Assembly (NCBI GenBank): GCA_014728225.1
Contig: WJLX01000101.1
Location: 1 to 50,114, forward strand
DNA: 50,114 nt
Direction of reading: 5' to 3'
Source: Candidatus Coatesbacteria bacterium
GTDB taxonomy: Bacteria; RBG-13-66-14
The notes below the pieces were generated by a model. The model worked only from the letters and a program-made list of their open reading frames with translations, ran no database searches and had not been told where the DNA came from. Within the stretch, counting starts at the first letter, position 1, and each line of letters starts with the position of its first letter. This document shows, one piece after another, positions 1 to 7,731 of this stretch. The position numbers were made by a program, and so were the translations under genes.

Positions 1-250
1 AGTTTCTTATAGACCCGCCGGCCGTCGGCGTAGCGGTGTAGCTGGTCGGGTCGAGCGCGGCCCGGCGAGCGGCGGCTCGGACGGTCGGGTCGCCGAGCCG
101 GAACAGACGGGCTATCTCACTTATGCGCCCCTCGGCGCAGCTCTAGTGATAGCGGTTGTTGCACCTGGGACGGTTGGCGTGCCGCTCCCGCGACCCGCTC
201 TTCCCCACCACATTGCCCCCCTCGATCGGTGGCGGGACAGCAGACCCGTT
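1..250 (-). pseudogene. decayed HTH/zinc-ribbon-like fragment, possibly transposase-derived
   Basis: Reading the minus strand from about 212 gives a frame with RPRCNNRYH, then an in-frame TAG at 143-145, then SEIARLFRLGDPTVRAAARR in the same frame, running off the window edge. The second stretch resembles the helix-turn-helix of short transposases and resolvases, and the first a zinc-ribbon remnant. The stop in the middle argues for a dead gene or chance similarity. No terminal repeats are visible. Tentative. Confidence 0.25.
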
Positions 251-329
251 CACGACGCTGGAAGACCCCAACTGCAACAGCTGATGTTCATCTTCTGTGA
301 TGATCCCACATGATGATCCCAAATGAAAT

Positions 330-353
330 GAGGGCCGGGAAAACCCGGCCCTC
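330..353 (-). terminator. terminator hairpin of cold-shock gene
   Basis: A perfect 10-bp stem (GAGGGCCGGG / CCCGGCCCTC) with a 4-nt loop lies 24 bp past the cold-shock stop codon. On the minus strand it is followed by ATTTCATTTG, a weak U-rich tail. Confidence 0.65.
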
Positions 354-376
354 TCGGTATGTGACCTGTCGTGGTT

Positions 377-586
377 CTACGGCTGCTCGGACAGGCGGGT
401 TACGTCGGCGGCCTGCAGGCCCTTGGGACCCTGCTGGACCTCGAACTCAACCTCTTCGCCTTCGAGGAGCGAACGACGGCCGGTGCCGTTGATGGCGCTG
501 TAGTGGACGAACACATCGGGGCCATCGGGCTGCTGGATGAAACCGTAGCCTTTGGCGTCGTTGAACCACTTGACGGTACCACGCAT
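377..586 (-). CDS. cold-shock domain protein (CspA family)
   Basis: A 69-residue protein that is a single cold-shock OB-fold: [16 protein letters not shown] holds RNP1 (KGYGFI) and DVFVHYSAI holds RNP2 (VFVHYSAI). Members bind single-stranded RNA/DNA and melt mRNA structure. The reading frame is open further upstream, but this ATG is preceded by AAAGGA at a good distance and gives the family's usual length. It is monocistronic, with its own promoter (738-766) and a leader of about 145 nt, as is common for cold-inducible csp genes. Family assignment is very secure; whether it is cold-induced or constitutive cannot be seen. Confidence 0.96.
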   Translation of the reverse strand: MRGTVKWFNDAKGYGFIQQPDGPDVFVHYSAINGTGRRSLLEGEEVEFEVQQGPKGLQAADVTRLSEQP

Positions 587-737
587 TCTGGAAATCCTTT
601 CCTTGCGCATCGCGTGTTTTTGGTTTTCGGTCTTTGGTGACCGTGCGATGCCGTTCTTGCGATCCCCGCTCAAACGTCTCCCGCCACGGACTTAGGATGT
701 GGGGGATGAGGGGGATGTTCCACACGGGAACCTTGGA

Positions 738-766
738 ATACTAGCAGCCCGACCGAGCCAGGTCAA
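738..766 (-). promoter_or_regulatory. sigma70-type promoter of cold-shock gene
   Basis: On the minus strand TTGACC (761-766) and TAGTAT (738-743) are separated by exactly 17 bp. Transcription would start near 731, giving a 5' leader of about 145 nt before the start codon at 586. Confidence 0.7.
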
Positions 767-861
767 GGAAAAAGCACGTTTTTCGTCGTCGATGCCCGGA
801 TCGACCCGCTTTGAGCCCGCCGGGCACCGGATAACCGGGCCAAAATAGAGCGAGATTATCC

Positions 862-890
862 CTGATATGTGGCGCGTTTTTTTCTATACT
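862..890 (+). promoter_or_regulatory. probable fhs promoter
   Basis: CTGATA (862-867), 17-bp spacer, TATACT (885-890). The -10 is strong and the -35 matches 4 of 6. It lies about 85 bp upstream of the fhs start codon. Confidence 0.55.
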
Positions 891-974
891 GGGTAACGTC
901 GGATAAGTTGACCTCGAGCTTCACCCCGCCTCCCGCGCCGCGGATTCGGGAATACCCCCCGTAAGGAGTTGTTA

Positions 975-2648
975 ATGAGCGAGATACCCGCAGATATCGA
1001 GATAGCCCATCGCGCTAGGCCCCTGCCGATCGTCGAGGTGGCCGACAAGCTGGGGCTGGCCCCCGAAGACCTGGACCTCTACGGCAACGACAAGTGCAAA
1101 GTGCACCTGGACACCCTGGAGAAGCGACGTCGCGGCGTCGGCAACCTGGTGTTGGTCTCGGCGATCACCCCGACACCGGCCGGCGAGGGCAAGACGACGA
1201 CGACCATCGGCCTGACCCAGGGTTTGACCAAGCTGGGTAAAAACGCCTGCTGCGCCATCCGCGAGCCCTCCCTCGGGCCGATCTTCGGCATCAAGGGCGG
1301 CGCCGCCGGCGGCGGCTACTCCCAGGTCCTGCCGATGGAGGACATCAACCTCCACTTCACCGGCGATTTCCACGCCATCACCGCGGCGCACAACCTGCTG
1401 GCGGCGTCCCTCGACAACTACCTCCACCGGCGCCACGACGACATCGACCCCCGCACGGTGACCTACCGCCGGGTGCTGGACATGAACGACCGCGCCCTGC
1501 GCGACATCATCATCGGCCTGGGCGGACGCAAACAAGGCGTACCCCGGGAGACGGGCTTCGACATCACCGCGGCCAGCGAGCTGATGGCCATCCTCTGTCT
1601 GGCCCAGGACTTCGGCGACCTCAAGGGCCGCATCGAGCAGATGTTCATCGGTATGACCTACAAGCGCGAGCGGGTGCTGGCCAAACAGATCGGCGTCTCC
1701 GGGGCGATGGCCATGCTGCTCAAGGACGCCATCAAACCCAACCTGGTGCAGACCCTGGAGGGCGGACCGGCCTTCATCCACGGCGGACCCTTCGCCAACA
1801 TCGCCCACGGCTGCAACTCCGTGCTGGCCACCCGAATGGCCCTGGCCTTCAGCGACTGGGCGATCACCGAGGCCGGTTTCGGCTTCGATCTGGGCGCGGA
1901 GAAATTCTTCGACATCAAATGCGTCGGCGGCGGCTTCTACCCCAGCATCGTCGTGCTGGTGGCCACCTGCCGGGCGCTGAAGATGCACGGCGGCGTCAAG
2001 AAGAAGGAGCTCGACGAGCCCAACCCCGACGCCGTGGCCGCCGGGCTGCCCAACCTCGAGAAGCATCTCGAGAACATCGGCAAGTTCCGCCTGCCCACCG
2101 TGGTCTGTCTCAACCGCTTCGCCTACGACACCGACGAGGAACTGCAGATCGTGCTGGACTTCTGCCGTGAAAAAAACGTCCCCGCGGCGATCGGCGACGG
2201 TTTCGCCAAGGGCGGCGACGGCATGCGCGAGCTGGCCCAGCTCGTCGTCGACCACGCCGAGGACTGCAAGAACCTCTTCCGCCCGCTCTACAAATGGGAC
2301 TGGCCGTTGAAGAAGAAGATCTTCACCATCGCCCACGAAGTCTACGGCGCCGAGCACGTCGACTACACCAAACAGGCGCGTATCGACCTCAAGTACATCA
2401 AGAAATTCGGCTACGACAAGCTGCCGGTCTGTATCGCCAAGACCCAGAACTCGCTCTCCGACAACCCCAAGCTCCTGGGGCGCCCCAAGGACTTCGTCGT
2501 CACGGTGCGCGAGATCGAGATCGCCGCCGGCGCCGGCTTCGTCATCCCGTTGACCGGCGACATCCTGCGGATGCCCGGATTGTCCAAGCATCCGGCGGCC
2601 AACGACATGGACATCGACTCCCGGGGCAACATCAGCGGTCTGTTCTAG
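975..2648 (+). CDS. fhs: formate--tetrahydrofolate ligase
   Basis: Catalyses ATP-dependent formation of 10-formyl-THF from formate and THF, feeding one-carbon metabolism (purines, or the methyl branch of the Wood-Ljungdahl pathway). The 557-residue length is typical. The ATP-binding loop TPAGEGKTTTTIGL is near residue 70, and EPSLGPIFGIKGG followed by GGGYSQVLPMEDINLHFTG is the family signature. TTG at 969 is also in frame, but ATG at 975 has TAAGGAG six bases upstream and gives MSEIP. It is followed 36 bp later by an unrelated membrane gene. No other acetogenesis genes are in the window, so its wider role is open. Confidence 0.98.
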   Translation: MSEIPADIEIAHRARPLPIVEVADKLGLAPEDLDLYGNDKCKVHLDTLEKRRRGVGNLVLVSAITPTPAGEGKTTTTIGLTQGLTKLGKNACCAIREPSLGPIFGIKGGAAGGGYSQVLPMEDINLHFTGDFHAITAAHNLLAASLDNYLHRRHDDIDPRTVTYRRVLDMNDRALRDIIIGLGGRKQGVPRETGFDITAASELMAILCLAQDFGDLKGRIEQMFIGMTYKRERVLAKQIGVSGAMAMLLKDAIKPNLVQTLEGGPAFIHGGPFANIAHGCNSVLATRMALAFSDWAITEAGFGFDLGAEKFFDIKCVGGGFYPSIVVLVATCRALKMHGGVKKKELDEPNPDAVAAGLPNLEKHLENIGKFRLPTVVCLNRFAYDTDEELQIVLDFCREKNVPAAIGDGFAKGGDGMRELAQLVVDHAEDCKNLFRPLYKWDWPLKKKIFTIAHEVYGAEHVDYTKQARIDLKYIKKFGYDKLPVCIAKTQNSLSDNPKLLGRPKDFVVTVREIEIAAGAGFVIPLTGDILRMPGLSKHPAANDMDIDSRGNISGLF

Positions 2649-2684
2649 ACCGCGCCCGCCCCTGACGCCTCCCCGGAGTGACCC

Positions 2685-3455
2685 ATGGCCCGATACAACA
2701 GCGCAATGCGCCGGGTGGTCCGCCGCCGCCTGTGGAGTGACGAGAAGAAGAAAAAACGCCGCACCGCCGTCTTCAGCGGACTGATGATCGTCTGGATGGG
2801 CGGCTACATGTCCTTCATCTTCCTGGAGACACTCTGGATCGCCATCGGACTGGCGTCCGCCTGGATCGTCATCTTCCTCGTCGTCGTATTGGGCGACTAC
2901 GCCGACCGCCTCTTCGTCATCCGCGCCCTGTTCGAGGAGGCCGGGGAACGCTGGGAGAAGTTCTGCGAGGAGGTCGGGGATCCGCCGATCAAGGCCCGGG
3001 TGGGCGAAGCCTTCCCCCTGGTCATCGAGCACTACGCCACCATCCGCCAAAGGCTGGGTGAGATCGACGATCTGCCCGCCGACCTCGACGACGTCGTCGA
3101 CGAGGTCGAGGCCGACGCCCTGGCGCTGGCCCGGGAATGGTTGCGGATGGACAAGGTCTTTCTCCTCTACCAACGCGGCAAGGACATCAACTCCGAACCA
3201 CTGCAGGGCAAGGCCCGGCAGTTGATGGCCCTGCTGGGCAAGCGGACCGTCGAGTTTACCGTCCTGCTCGAACGCCTCGTCGAGGCCCTCAACCGCCTCG
3301 AAGCCTTCGAGCTCGACAGCGAGGTGGCCGTCGAGTTCGGCACCGCGACGGGCCGTTCCGACTTCGGCTTCGTCGAGCACTTCGTCAGCGAGCTGCGCGA
3401 TTGGAGCGCCTGCCTGACCCGGGCCCAGGAGGAGCTGACCCGGGAGAAGTTCTAG
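2685..3455 (+). CDS. hypothetical two-TM membrane protein with long helical tail
   Basis: No family recognised. The 256-residue protein has a basic N-terminus (RRVVRRRLWSDEKKKKRR), two adjacent hydrophobic helices (about residues 28-48 and 50-70), and a cytoplasmic, mostly helical acidic region of about 185 residues rich in Leu, Glu and Arg that may form coiled coils. GC-rich codon use matches the neighbours. It starts 36 bp after fhs on the same strand and could be co-transcribed. The last base of its TAG stop is the first base of a large inverted-repeat element (3455-3649), so its mRNA would end in that structure. Confidence 0.8.
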   Translation: MARYNSAMRRVVRRRLWSDEKKKKRRTAVFSGLMIVWMGGYMSFIFLETLWIAIGLASAWIVIFLVVVLGDYADRLFVIRALFEEAGERWEKFCEEVGDPPIKARVGEAFPLVIEHYATIRQRLGEIDDLPADLDDVVDEVEADALALAREWLRMDKVFLLYQRGKDINSEPLQGKARQLMALLGKRTVEFTVLLERLVEALNRLEAFELDSEVAVEFGTATGRSDFGFVEHFVSELRDWSACLTRAQEELTREKF

Positions 3456-3649
3456 CGCGGGAGACCGTTGAAAACCCAACCCCGCCGAATCTCCCGAACC
3501 CGACGCCCGGAACCGGCACGGTTTTTGCAGCCCCGGAACCGCCGGGACGGGTTACGGGTTGCGACCCCGCAAAAACCGTGCCGGTTCCGGGCGTCCAGCG
3601 GATCCCGCTCCGTGGAGCCGCTCGTCGGGTTTTCAACGGTCTCCCGCGC
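3455..3649. repeat. nested inverted-repeat element, copy A
   Basis: The outer arms 3455-3477 and 3627-3649 are a perfect 23-bp inverted repeat (core GAGACCGTTGAAAACCC). The inner arms 3502-3528 and 3569-3595 are a perfect 27-bp inverted repeat (core GGCACGGTTTTTGC). The 40-bp centre contains a further imperfect stem (CCGGAACC / GGTTACGG). Total 195 bp, starting on the stop codon of the upstream gene and ending 83 bp before the next start. Same design as copies B, C and D. Confidence 0.93.
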
Positions 3650-3732
3650 CGCTGCCGATCGTCGAGCCGGCTGACGACGTCGGGTTAAATCATCCACTCC
3701 GAATACGGACACTCACTGATAAGGGAGGAAGA

Positions 3733-4383
3733 ATGGCGCAGATGGAAGGCTCGGCCCATGCCGAGACGATCGAATACTACCGCTTGACCCTGGAGGCGCG
3801 CAAGCGCGACCCTCACGCCGAGCGGGCGGCCCGGATCGACGCCGAGACCCTGGAGATGGTCCGCGAGACGCCGGACCTGCTCGAGATGAACAAGGCCTTC
3901 ATGGAGGGCGGGCTGGCCTTTCGCTTGACGAGGGCCATCGCCGTCGACGGCGCCCTCTACCAGGCGGCTATCCACCGCAAACTGGGCCAGGAGGAGCTGG
4001 CCGAGCACTGGGAACGCCGTGCCAAGGCGCTGGAGTGTGCCGAGGACTACGCCGCCGTCGACGGGATCGCCGAGGAGTGGGGCAAGGAGGAGGGCGCCCT
4101 GCGTGAGCGCGACGAGCGGTTCAAGATCATCGTTGACGAGGGTCTGGAGGCCGTACTCAACCTCAGCGCCGGCGAGCCGGGGAGCAAGCTGGGCGAGCTG
4201 CAGCGCACCAAGCTGGAGGCCAACCTGAAGGAGTTGCGCGAACGGGCCCCCGGAATGCGTTTTCCGGACCTCCTGACTCTGCCCTTTGTTCGTGACCGGT
4301 TGCCCTGGGACGACGCGGCCCTGCGCAAGCTGAGCGAGCTGTTCGAGGGTGTCAACCGTGACGAGTTTGGGGGTGAGTACTGA
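3733..4383 (+). CDS. hypothetical soluble helical protein
   Basis: No family recognised. A 216-residue, highly charged, mostly helical protein (repeated ERAARIDAETLEM-like segments, RLTRAIAVDGALYQAAIHRKL, LAEHWERRAKALE). It lacks a signal peptide and TM segments and has no obvious catalytic motif. The frame is open upstream into the repeat element, but ATG 3733 is preceded by AGGGAGG four bases away and is clearly the start. The stop TGA overlaps the next start (TGATG at 4381-4385), so translation of the next gene is probably coupled and the two products probably act together. Confidence 0.85.
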   Translation: MAQMEGSAHAETIEYYRLTLEARKRDPHAERAARIDAETLEMVRETPDLLEMNKAFMEGGLAFRLTRAIAVDGALYQAAIHRKLGQEELAEHWERRAKALECAEDYAAVDGIAEEWGKEEGALRERDERFKIIVDEGLEAVLNLSAGEPGSKLGELQRTKLEANLKELRERAPGMRFPDLLTLPFVRDRLPWDDAALRKLSELFEGVNRDEFGGEY

Positions 4384-5894
4384 TGGATCCGGCAGTCAAG
4401 CAGATGATCGACGGCATGCGGATGGGCATCGACGCCCAGGCGGGCAACGTCAACGATCCGGAGCTGTTGGAGCGGGCCTACGGGATCATCGACAAGATGG
4501 AGGCCCTGGCCGCCGAGGGCGGCGACGCCGCCGAGTTCCAGCAGAAGTCCCAGGGTTTGATGACCGAGTACGGCCAGGTGATGAGCGAGTTGGCCACGGC
4601 TCAGACCGCCGGCATGGAGCAGCAGATCGAGAACGCCGAGAAGATGGCCGAGGAGCTGGAACCCGTCGATCTCGAGACCCTGGACATCACCGACCTGTCC
4701 ATCGTCGTCAAGCCCCACCGGATGATCTACGATTCCCAGGTCAAGAACAACCCCAACGTCCCGCATCAACGGGCGGCCTACGAGGCCCTCTTCGCCCTGG
4801 CCGAGGAGTGCGCCACCATCCCGGAGTTCAACCGCCGCAGCCTGGCCGAGGGGCATCAACACCACCTCGGGCTCTCCTCGACCTGGGACGCCAACCTGCA
4901 GTCCCTCGAGCATGAAATCAAGTATCAGCAACCCGAGATGATCACCTGGGCCCTCAACGCCCTGGAGAAGACGCGGGACTACCCCTCGCCGGAGAACATC
5001 AGCTACGCCCTGACCGAGTTAGCCCTGGTCAACGAGCAGCGGATGGCCCGGCGGCGCAACGCCATCCTGCCCTTCACCTGCTTCACCGATGCCCTGGGCG
5101 AGTATCTGCTCTGGCCCCATATGCACACCGAGGAGCAGCGCCGGAAGATCCACCGTCTGCTCGAGTTCTCCCGGGAGCTGACGGGTTGGGAGATGGACGA
5201 GGCCTTCTATCGTCCATACGTCCGCCGGCGCACCGAAACCGGTCAGGACAAGATCGCCGCGGAGCAGGGCCCCGATTATCTGGGCCTGACGCAGTTGCTG
5301 CGTGCCGGCTGGCACCTCGACGCCAAGTACAGTCCCGAGGAGCGCAAGGCCTTCGGGAGTCTGGACGATGTTCCTCCGCCGGACCCCCTGCCCTACCCCT
5401 ACCGGACCGGCCCAGTGGGTGGTGTCGAGTTGGTTCTCTCGCAACCGGCCTTCGCCCTGCCCTTCGACGAGGCCTACACCGTCCGACTGACGATCACCAA
5501 TCACGCCGTCGAGCCGCGAACCCTGGATGTCGCCAAGGGGTTGCGTTGCTGGCTGTTCGACGACAGCGGCGAGGTGACCGTCAACCGTCTGCCCGTCGAG
5601 CCGCCCGCCGAACTGGCCCCCGGGGCGAATCACGTCGTCGAGGGCGATTTGTACGCCTGGGGCTTGACCCGGGTGGAGGGGCTGCGGCTGGTGGCTTTCG
5701 ACGTCGGCATCCCCGGCGGGCACGGCTGCGATCTGGCGGAGAAGCATTCCGATCCCGGGCAGTTGAGCCCCTTCACCATTGCGAACTACGTGCTGCAGCC
5801 CTTCGACGGTGGGACGGCCACGGCGCCGGCCTTCGTCATGCCCCACCGCCCGGTGCCCGGGTACCCCTTCCCCGTTCCGCTGACCGGGTTGTAG
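4383..5894 (+). CDS. hypothetical 503-aa protein with C-terminal beta-sandwich-like domain
   Basis: No family recognised. Residues 1-100 are charged and helical. The middle part (about 120-330) is helical, with MARRRNAILPFTCFTDALGEYLLWPHMH and GWEMDEAFYRPYVRRR. From about 340 to the end the sequence becomes beta-rich (VELVLSQPAFALPFDEAYTV, RLTITNHAVEPRTLDVAKGL), like an Ig/C2-type sandwich. There is no signal peptide or TM helix. The start overlaps the stop of the upstream gene by one base, suggesting a two-gene unit. A GC-rich hairpin without a U-tract follows (5914-5941). Confidence 0.85.
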   Translation: MDPAVKQMIDGMRMGIDAQAGNVNDPELLERAYGIIDKMEALAAEGGDAAEFQQKSQGLMTEYGQVMSELATAQTAGMEQQIENAEKMAEELEPVDLETLDITDLSIVVKPHRMIYDSQVKNNPNVPHQRAAYEALFALAEECATIPEFNRRSLAEGHQHHLGLSSTWDANLQSLEHEIKYQQPEMITWALNALEKTRDYPSPENISYALTELALVNEQRMARRRNAILPFTCFTDALGEYLLWPHMHTEEQRRKIHRLLEFSRELTGWEMDEAFYRPYVRRRTETGQDKIAAEQGPDYLGLTQLLRAGWHLDAKYSPEERKAFGSLDDVPPPDPLPYPYRTGPVGGVELVLSQPAFALPFDEAYTVRLTITNHAVEPRTLDVAKGLRCWLFDDSGEVTVNRLPVEPPAELAPGANHVVEGDLYAWGLTRVEGLRLVAFDVGIPGGHGCDLAEKHSDPGQLSPFTIANYVLQPFDGGTATAPAFVMPHRPVPGYPFPVPLTGL

Positions 5895-5913
5895 GGAGGG
5901 CCGAATGCGAGTA

Positions 5914-5941
5914 CACGGCCGGGTCGGTCGGCCCGGCCGTG
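5914..5941. other. GC-rich hairpin downstream of 503-aa gene
   Basis: Perfect 10-bp stem CACGGCCGGG / CCCGGCCGTG with an 8-nt loop, 20 bp past the stop codon. There is no T-run on the plus strand, so a factor-independent terminator is not well supported; it could be a pause or RNA-stability structure. Confidence 0.4.
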
Positions 5942-6011
5942 CAGCTTCGCTGGGGCGGGATTCGTTAACAACGTCAGGCGGCCCCGCGGGCCGCCGCGAA
6001 TGAATAAAGCA

Positions 6012-6033
6012 CGGCCGGGTTGCTTCCCGGCCG
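6012..6033 (-). terminator. terminator of FAD oxidoreductase gene
   Basis: Stem CGGCCGGG / CCCGGCCG with a 6-nt loop. Read on the minus strand it is followed by TGCTTTATTCATT. It lies 24 bp past the stop codon of the minus-strand oxidoreductase. Confidence 0.55.
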
Positions 6034-6056
6034 CCGTTCGATCACACGGTTGATCC

Positions 6057-7574
6057 TTATTCCGGAGCCTCCTCGGCGCGGAAGGTCTTGCCGTCGCGCT
6101 TGCAGAGGATCATCGCCAGGTGGCGGCCGTCGGAGGCCGCGGGGGGCAGTCCGCCGCCGGGGTTGACCCACTGGCCGATCAGGCGGAAGTTCCTCAGCCC
6201 GGCCAGGGTCTTGGGCATCTTCATGTTCAGCGCCCGGGGGGTGAACTTCCAGCCCTCCATCGAGCCCTGCCAGTTGTTGGTGTAGCGCTTGAAGGTCAGT
6301 GGGGTGGCCACGTCGGTCATCTCGATCTTGCCCGAGATACCGGGGAAGCGCTCCTCGAGACGCTGAACGACCTCGAGGGCTACCTCCTCCTTGGCCTCGC
6401 GGTAGGCCTGTTTATCCTCGGCTCTGTTCTTCCACCAGTCGTAGCTGGAGTAGAACATGGTCTTGACGCTGGCGGCGCCCGGAGGGGCCAGGGTGGGGTC
6501 GAAGTTCTCGATCGCGACGTGGAGTTGTTCGAAGGTTCGACCGGCGACCACGAGGGGTCGGCTGGGGGTGAAGATGATCCCGTCGGTCAGCGGCGGGATG
6601 TCGGCGAAGGTGTCGCGCACGCCCAGGCCGACGAAGACCAGGGGCTCGAAGATCGGCAGCTCCTCGAAGTAGCGCTTCTGTTCCTCGCTGACATAGCGGT
6701 CGTTGAGCAGCTCGAAGAAGGTGGAATGGGCGTCGCCGGCGCCGACGATAAAATCTCCGCGCTGCTCGGAGCCGTCGGCCAGCCTGAGGCCGACGGCGGT
6801 GTCGTTCTCGATGAGGATCTCGTTCACCCGGCTGTTGTAGGCGATCTCGCCGCCCAGGTCGGTATAGCGACGCTCGATGGCCCGGGCGAAGTCCAGTGAG
6901 CCGCCGATGGGATAACCGGTGTTGCCGGCGTGCATCCCGGCCAGAGTCAGCGGCAGGCCGAGGGCGGTCAGGTCGGGCGGGAAGATGTCGCGCAGCGCCG
7001 CCCGCAGGTGAGGATTGGTGAAGCGCCGGGCGTACTCGCCCTGACTGATTTTATAGAAGGGCTTGAAGGCCCCCATCACCGGCATCATCCGGAAAAAGCC
7101 GCCCAGCTTGCGGAAGGGTCCACGCAGCTCCGGCGGAATCAACACGTCGTCGTCCTTCATCTTCAGCGCGGCCATCTTGCGGATCGAGCCGGCCAGCTCG
7201 TCGATGAGCGCGGCGTCCTCGGGGCCGATGCGCTTGAACTCCGCGGCCAGGCGGTCCGGGTCGACGTAGAAGTTGATTTGCCGGCCGTCGGGCAGCTCGT
7301 AGCGGGCGAAGGCGTCGTAGAAGACGATCTCGCGGCCCTGGAGGGCGCCCAGCTCGCGCCAGATGCGGTAGAAGGGCGAACCCGGCGCCGCCCCGACCAG
7401 CCAGTGGATACAGCCGTCGACGGTGTAGCCCCGGCGCTCCCAGGAGGTGCAGAGCCCGCCAGGCTTGTCGTGCAGTTCGAAGATGGTGACGTCGTAGCCG
7501 TTCATCCGCAGGTAGCAGCCCGCCGACAACCCGGCGATCCCGGCGCCGATGATCAGGACCCTGTTGGTGGCCAT
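6057..7574 (-). CDS. FAD-dependent oxidoreductase, phytoene desaturase-like (CrtI/amine oxidase superfamily)
   Basis: A 505-residue flavoprotein. The N-terminus MATNRVLIIGAGIAGLSAGC carries the Rossmann GxGxxG, followed by FELHDKPGGLCTSW, the diglycine motif of this superfamily. The C-terminus ends with QWVNPGGGLPPAASDGR, the second FAD-contacting motif of CrtI-type proteins. Relatives desaturate or isomerise carotenoids or other prenyl lipids; the substrate here is unknown and no carotenoid genes are nearby. An ATG 30 bp upstream lies inside a palindrome, while ATG 7574 has GGGGGAA upstream and begins directly before the Rossmann strand, so I prefer it. Two TetR-style palindromes upstream suggest repression-type control. 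Confidence 0.9.
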   Translation of the reverse strand: MATNRVLIIGAGIAGLSAGCYLRMNGYDVTIFELHDKPGGLCTSWERRGYTVDGCIHWLVGAAPGSPFYRIWRELGALQGREIVFYDAFARYELPDGRQINFYVDPDRLAAEFKRIGPEDAALIDELAGSIRKMAALKMKDDDVLIPPELRGPFRKLGGFFRMMPVMGAFKPFYKISQGEYARRFTNPHLRAALRDIFPPDLTALGLPLTLAGMHAGNTGYPIGGSLDFARAIERRYTDLGGEIAYNSRVNEILIENDTAVGLRLADGSEQRGDFIVGAGDAHSTFFELLNDRYVSEEQKRYFEELPIFEPLVFVGLGVRDTFADIPPLTDGIIFTPSRPLVVAGRTFEQLHVAIENFDPTLAPPGAASVKTMFYSSYDWWKNRAEDKQAYREAKEEVALEVVQRLEERFPGISGKIEMTDVATPLTFKRYTNNWQGSMEGWKFTPRALNMKMPKTLAGLRNFRLIGQWVNPGGGLPPAASDGRHLAMILCKRDGKTFRAEEAPE

Positions 7575-7596
7575 TTCTGGTGGTTCCCCCGGTTGA

Positions 7597-7612
7597 CCGA
7601 ACATCTGTTCGG
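7597..7612. promoter_or_regulatory. operator-like palindrome 1 (CCGAAC-N4-GTTCGG)
   Basis: A perfect 6-4-6 palindrome 22 bp upstream of the oxidoreductase start codon. Its half-site is identical to that of a second palindrome 66 bp away. Shape and sequence are typical of TetR-family operators, but no regulator gene is adjacent. Confidence 0.6.
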
Positions 7613-7661
7613 CTGATGTTTCAACAAGTTAGGACAAAAAGACTGAAATTAGTGTCCGCCT

Positions 7662-7679
7662 ACCGAACAACCGTTCGGT
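7662..7679. promoter_or_regulatory. operator-like palindrome 2 (ACCGAAC-N4-GTTCGGT)
   Basis: A perfect 7-4-7 palindrome in the gap between rlmN and the oxidoreductase, containing the same 6-bp half-site as 7597-7612. Together the two sites bracket the likely promoter of the oxidoreductase. Confidence 0.62.
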
Positions 7680-7731
7680 TCGTGCGGCTCGCTAAGCTCG
7701 GATGCAAAAATAGTCCCGCAGTCGGAAAAAC

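Noticed and set aside
972-3479. 835-codon open frame antisense to fhs and the membrane gene
   Set aside because: It mirrors fhs, which has all family motifs. High GC leaves antisense frames open; the product is a low-complexity Gly/Asp/Val/Leu string without a ribosome-binding site.
3455-3649. Simple rho-independent terminator explanation for the inverted-repeat elements
   Set aside because: The T-run lies inside the left inner arm, not after the stem; the nested design with constant length and repeated sequence exceeds a terminator, although a role in 3' ends is still possible.
3455-3649. Insertion sequence ends with transposase
   Set aside because: No open frame inside the elements, and no flanking direct repeats could be seen by eye.
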